64,000 nt of DNA, taken from the NCBI RefSeq assembly GCF_026247885.1, contig NZ_CP110921.1, positions 2,289,001 to 2,353,000 on the forward strand, read 5' to 3'. A program made the position numbers and the translations under genes. How positions within the stretch are numbered: the first letter of the stretch is position 1; each line of letters starts with the position of its first letter. The stretch comes from Methylococcus mesophilus. Lineage in GTDB: Bacteria; Pseudomonadota; Gammaproteobacteria; Methylococcales; Methylococcaceae. This document shows positions 61,301-64,000 of this stretch, piece after piece. The notes beneath the pieces are model-generated. The model worked only from the letters and a program-made list of their open reading frames with translations, made no database searches and had not been told where the DNA came from.

Positions 61301-62395
61301 CGGCCGGTGTTCGAGCGGATCGGCGCGCGGGCGGAAGTCTATATCGATCGCAAATACATCGCCCGCATCGTCGAGCGCTACAACGCCACTCTGTTTTCCA
61401 ACATGCCGGCGTTCCTGACCCCCTTCTTCTACTGGGCCGATACGGTACGCGACGCCTTGCACCGCTACGGCATCCGGGCACATCGCGGCGTAGTGACCAT
61501 CCACCGGCTGCCCGACGAGCGCATGGGCATCGAGGAGGCCAACAACGCCGCGGAGGAGAACATGGTCTACGCCCAGCTCGGCGGCATCCGCTTCAATGGC
61601 GGCCAGCCTCAGTCGCGGGACAAGGTGCGCCAGGGCTCCTGCTATGCCGGCGCTTCGCGGCCCTGCCAGACAGTGCTGTCCGACAGCTTGGCGGGCTTGC
61701 GGGCCAGATATGACGGCAAGCTGTCCCCGGAGGTGTTCCGCCTCATCAACCGCCGCCTCATCGATCTCTGCGACGGTCTCGTCACCGAGTTCGTAATCGG
61801 TTTCCACCGCAAGGAAATCGTCAACCGGGCGCTGTGGGACGTGATCCGCTGGATACCCGGCGCAAGCATGGCGCACGAAATGTTCCTGCGCAACGGGCTG
61901 GACCTGACGAACCTGGCCGGCGAGGCCGACACCGCCAACCAGGCCCAGATCCAGTCCACGAAACATCCGGTCTCGCCGATGGACATCCACACCCGGACCA
62001 TGGTCCCGAGATCGACCTTCGATGCGCTGCGCACGGAAGAACAGGCGCCAGACGATTCCTTCGCCGTGCTGGTGTTTTCCGAACACCATCTCGCCCTACA
62101 TCTGAACCGCCACGCCGTCCTGGAACAGCCGCTGGGACGGGTGCAGGAGGTGGTGCTGAAACCCGGGCGAGGCAGCGACCGCGGCAGACTGGTCAGCGAG
62201 CCGGGCGATGCCCAATCCGGCGAATTCGTCGGGAGTCTGGACCGCGTGGACGGGGAGCCCTGCCTTTTGATCGACAACAAAGGCGCCGGCCTGAGGATGG
62301 CTGTCCCCTTGGGCGGCCTGAGTCCGGAGCAGCGGCATTACCTGGCTCATCATTACCGCCTCGGCTCGCAGAACCCATTGGAAGCGGCCGCCTGA
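58361..62395 (+). CDS. membrane pseudo-M50 / class II glutamine amidotransferase / SIS fusion
   Basis: A 1344-residue protein. Residues ~24-150 are membrane helices resembling a site-2 protease: HGLGH (35-39) in place of HExxH, and AAAGILANLL (101-110), like the second M50 motif. Residues ~169-370 match the GlmS-type amidotransferase domain: RCGLDG with Cys169, RGGQSAG (199-205), HLRYATGG (263-270), NAQPH (276-280), HNGDMDG (311-317) and DSDSRSVAEW. Around 690-760 a SIS-like segment is seen (LYGVDFNQDLLNEFAIALHS, FLGVSNSAQTQSTL). A membrane hairpin lies at ~921-974, followed by a ~370-residue C-terminal domain. Ammonia transfer to a sugar phosphate at the membrane is inferred. It forms an operon with the next gene, 31 bp away. 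Confidence 0.8.
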   Translation: MTGSIVPASRAKPRVLLELMLAPLRFTNALALAVHGLGHALALFAVTRDRSAFSAATILEGIPFRDLGRSLLPFGPIPQLSSHPPRIPASPCDGWRCRIVAAAGILANLLTLAAASRCLESYDGIVALLAWTCFCASSILAMLSVPDLLALVRGAAPYWACGPAFAVRCGLDGEESSPLLVSDRLREMARILAREASTRGGQSAGFSVLVDKGGAQSVIFDKVVKGKREDIVGVLSERLDGLLGKAGREGYRRPQDFEAILLHLRYATGGATHWHNAQPHWYEYYDAMMHHRVEDQAMVSQPGEVFNMIAHNGDMDGVYLEFTLDGAKHRHFFTQQEARAVFLSMMPRTSSKGDSDSRSVAEWADFNYTQGLSYKALRYAYFTAALDYNRDIVSGNFNLDLLLRWAEAADLALLNIRKELGRHALAAPARSVADLSAEARRRLREALANEVRATLSADTLDAFLAAFEEAFCHHDLTWVMRTASRDLVGEFALMVCSTLEPRMGVFSLTQAFSLGHNRTRGEVFGSAEPLGVTSALHQGEPDDDALQIYLEDGQYATIEYRAASPSEFIRIYDRAKVGDDFSRPPVLSPKALQPVGEGRETPSLSNWFQVNNNAKISRIHRLPAPGNAVEKDLREIPFVLKRIVESFEPGGENHAAMDRLSQLLFQNLLDPRRDPRMHDLVLYGVDFNQDLLNEFAIALHSVLPGLRIRAENSGNVLKEMKRTQREGIGCYGPSTVFLGVSNSAQTQSTLAVVRKARDLVGAERCFVLSQSFLNSMTEALGQGYRPDDPILPNTFVNLSHLSPDGTSGRRRAEAATIVPVATQAVLTEILISLTRKAIEAYSTLNREVLTGRGGDFDLRSDLQMSDIKAFREFQAAVYGVDIPNRVGFNASGEPIASPDADALNREATARAENQVEFVRSYAIFAAYIVVATVFGMPVFGLLFSPLDFLAGVGLAAHVLDAALFLTALWLIHLGVRRWQGRPVFERIGARAEVYIDRKYIARIVERYNATLFSNMPAFLTPFFYWADTVRDALHRYGIRAHRGVVTIHRLPDERMGIEEANNAAEENMVYAQLGGIRFNGGQPQSRDKVRQGSCYAGASRPCQTVLSDSLAGLRARYDGKLSPEVFRLINRRLIDLCDGLVTEFVIGFHRKEIVNRALWDVIRWIPGASMAHEMFLRNGLDLTNLAGEADTANQAQIQSTKHPVSPMDIHTRTMVPRSTFDALRTEEQAPDDSFAVLVFSEHHLALHLNRHAVLEQPLGRVQEVVLKPGRGSDRGRLVSEPGDAQSGEFVGSLDRVDGEPCLLIDNKGAGLRMAVPLGGLSPEQRHYLAHHYRLGSQNPLEAAA

Positions 62396-62426
62396 CGCGC
62401 CGCCACACAGACCGGAGGTGACTGTC

Positions 62427-64000
62427 ATGCTGCTGACCGCTGCCGCGGGTTTTCTCGCCGCGATCCTGCTCAATCTGTTTCTTTACCGCCTGATGCAAAG
62501 CCGCGGAAACGCCATCGTCCGGCTGTACCGGGCCGCGCTGCTGCTGCTGGCCGGTCTGGGACTGGCGGCCCAGGCGCTGGGTTCGGACCTCAACCCTTAT
62601 CTGGTCACGCTCTGTTTCACCTTCGGCCTGGCGTTTCTCACGCTCGAAACCCTGGTCGCGGGATTCTGGGGCAAGATCGGTTACGGAAGCCTGACCGTCG
62701 CCCATCTGTTCCTGGGCGGTTATCTGTACACCATGACCCAGGTGCCCTACGGCGACCGCCCGTTCTCCGCGCTTTCCGCCAACCAGCCCAAACCGCTCTC
62801 TGACGCCGACTTGCGGGAGGAGTGGATCGCCGGCCTGCCCGTCGGCGGCGCCGCGCGATCCCCCGCACCGACCGAGCCCGCCCTCGCGGGAGGGAGTACG
62901 AGGCCCGCGGGCAATGTCCGCCCCAGCCTGAGCTGGAGCGACGTCGAACCGCTGATGGCTCACGACTCCCACATCCGCGACGTGCTCATCGCACTGCGGG
63001 AGAAGCAGGAGCGCGACCTCTCCGAGATGCTCGCCAGCCTTAACGAAATTGCCGTGAACAGCACCGGCATGCGCCGCCACGCCGTTGTCCGCGACAACGT
63101 CGAAAACCTGTTGCACGACGGGGCGATTTCCGAGGCGCGCTACCACACGATCCTGGAGACCTGGCGGCTGACCGACCGGGACGAAGAGGCCTTCCGCTCG
63201 AAACAGGCCGAGGAACTGTTTCGCGTGATGCTCCAGCTGCTCGAAGACGGCGAAGTCGACGAGACCCATAAAGTCGAGCTGATCGATTTCATGGTGGACC
63301 GTTTCTCCAGCGACGTCAGGCTGGTCAAGCCCTTGATCAATCTCTACGAGGCGCTGGACAGCGAATATCCCCGCCAGAAACGCCTGAACCACGAGTTCCT
63401 CAGCCTCTACCTGCAGAAGCGGAATGCGATTCTCAGGGGATTCTCGCGCATCGGCCGGCCAGGCCTGCAGCCTCTGCTCGACTACCGCAAGAAGACCATT
63501 TCCGAGATCCACTACTCACAGGCCAGGCTCGACCGGTTTCTGGAACAGACGTTCCAGCGGCGCGTGCGCCCCCTCTACGGCACGGTCGAACCCGTCGCCG
63601 TCACGGACTTCCTGAACCGGGACAAATATCCACCGCTGGGGAAGCTGTCGGGCGCCGCCTACGAGCAGGATTACCTGCGGCACAGCCTCATCCGCATCGG
63701 CCTCGAAAACCGGGTTCCCGCAGCCGGGCAGCCTGTCATGGGTCTCGCCACGGAGGACTACGGAAAAATCGTCCGGGCTTTCGAAGAGGGCTTGCCCGAT
63801 GCCGTCGACGCCATGGTCATCGACAAGAATCCCGCCGTGCGCGGCAATCTGGCCTGGTATCTCGCCGAGCGCAAGGATCCTTACACCCTGCCGCTGATCT
63901 TCGAGCTCATGCAGGACTCCCACCCGGAAGTCAGGCGGCTGGCGGCGATCGCCGTAGGCAATTTCAAGATCACCGACATGCAGAGCGCCAACGACCGCAA
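62427..64000 (+). CDS. membrane HEAT-repeat protein, 3' end outside window
   Basis: The frame is open from ATG 62427 (GGAGGTG upstream) to the window edge, 524 residues visible. Four membrane helices occupy residues ~2-105 (LTAAAGFLAAILLNLFLYRL, ALLLLAGLGLAAQALG, LVTLCFTFGLAFLTLETL and LTVAHLFLGGYLY). A disordered Pro-rich linker (~125-165) leads to a helical cytoplasmic region; the last ~60 residues are HEAT-like (NPAVRGNLAWYLAERKDPYT, HPEVRRLAAIAVGNF). The close spacing with the amidotransferase fusion suggests that the two form a complex. Confidence 0.8.
   Translation, partial: MLLTAAAGFLAAILLNLFLYRLMQSRGNAIVRLYRAALLLLAGLGLAAQALGSDLNPYLVTLCFTFGLAFLTLETLVAGFWGKIGYGSLTVAHLFLGGYLYTMTQVPYGDRPFSALSANQPKPLSDADLREEWIAGLPVGGAARSPAPTEPALAGGSTRPAGNVRPSLSWSDVEPLMAHDSHIRDVLIALREKQERDLSEMLASLNEIAVNSTGMRRHAVVRDNVENLLHDGAISEARYHTILETWRLTDRDEEAFRSKQAEELFRVMLQLLEDGEVDETHKVELIDFMVDRFSSDVRLVKPLINLYEALDSEYPRQKRLNHEFLSLYLQKRNAILRGFSRIGRPGLQPLLDYRKKTISEIHYSQARLDRFLEQTFQRRVRPLYGTVEPVAVTDFLNRDKYPPLGKLSGAAYEQDYLRHSLIRIGLENRVPAAGQPVMGLATEDYGKIVRAFEEGLPDAVDAMVIDKNPAVRGNLAWYLAERKDPYTLPLIFELMQDSHPEVRRLAAIAVGNFKITDMQSANDR

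Noticed and set aside
60431-62089. Long minus-strand ORF opposite the amidotransferase fusion (also 62193-63512)
   Set aside because: Shadows of strongly supported + strand genes; no recognisable domains.

Overview
The window is a GC-rich, single-chromosome-like stretch from a Gram-negative bacterium, most likely a gammaproteobacterium. A methanotroph-type genus would fit the gene families and dispersed repeats, but no marker gene fixes the taxonomy, so this is inference. No rRNA, tRNA or CRISPR array was seen.

Layout. 1-2424 is a compact, translationally coupled cluster of poorly known genes ending in a lipoprotein. 2.7-8.4 kb holds single genes (two methyltransferases, an ABM-domain protein, a secreted beta-helix protein, an alpha/beta hydrolase) and a tyrosine integrase that has lost catalytic residues. 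From about 8.4 to 55 kb lies an accessory region dominated by one recurring unit: an AraC/XylS-type regulator gene next to a gene for a secreted protein. There are eight AraC paralogues (9592-10578, 14186-15172, 35028-36023, 37700-38671, 38831-39844, 39846-40889, 45943-47004, 50782-51780). Within this region sit a two-gene Tc-type toxin locus (a TcB-TcC fusion at 18804-25940 and a short TcA-like protein at 26033-31042), two HAF-repeat proteins, a PQQ-like propeller protein, a haem-binding-family protein, a TetR regulator, a damaged toxin-antitoxin pair, transposase remnants and nested palindromic repeats. From 55.3 kb onward the genes look more ordinary (DUF1761, cupin, Fe-S oxidoreductase subunit). 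The window ends with a very large membrane enzyme (58361-62395) and its HEAT-repeat membrane partner (62427 to the edge).

Main discovery. Upstream of eight secreted-protein genes is a 40-41 bp element made of two direct half-sites 23 bp apart (22 in one copy): TGCAC-N6-CCAA, then a second TGCAC or CGCGC-like block, N6, CCAAGAC. A -10-like hexamer lies 17-19 bp after CCAAGAC. A ninth site has only the promoter-proximal half, and a tenth orphan half-site lies beside a regulator with no target gene. This resembles the tandem TGCA-N6 sites of XylS-class regulators and ties the eight regulators and nine scattered genes into one putative regulon. The DNA-binding domains of the eight regulators are almost the same while the N-terminal domains differ, which suggests one operator code with varied inputs.

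Second discovery. The protein at 58361-62395 joins a degenerate site-2-protease-like membrane domain (HGLGH instead of HExxH), a GlmS-like class II glutamine amidotransferase domain, a SIS-like sugar-isomerase segment and a second membrane hairpin. Its candidate amidotransferase nucleophile (Cys169) is internal, so it would need proteolytic maturation. With the adjacent four-helix HEAT-repeat protein it looks like an uncharacterised membrane system.

Start sites were chosen by ribosome binding site and signal peptide. Functional calls come from motif recognition only, with no database search.
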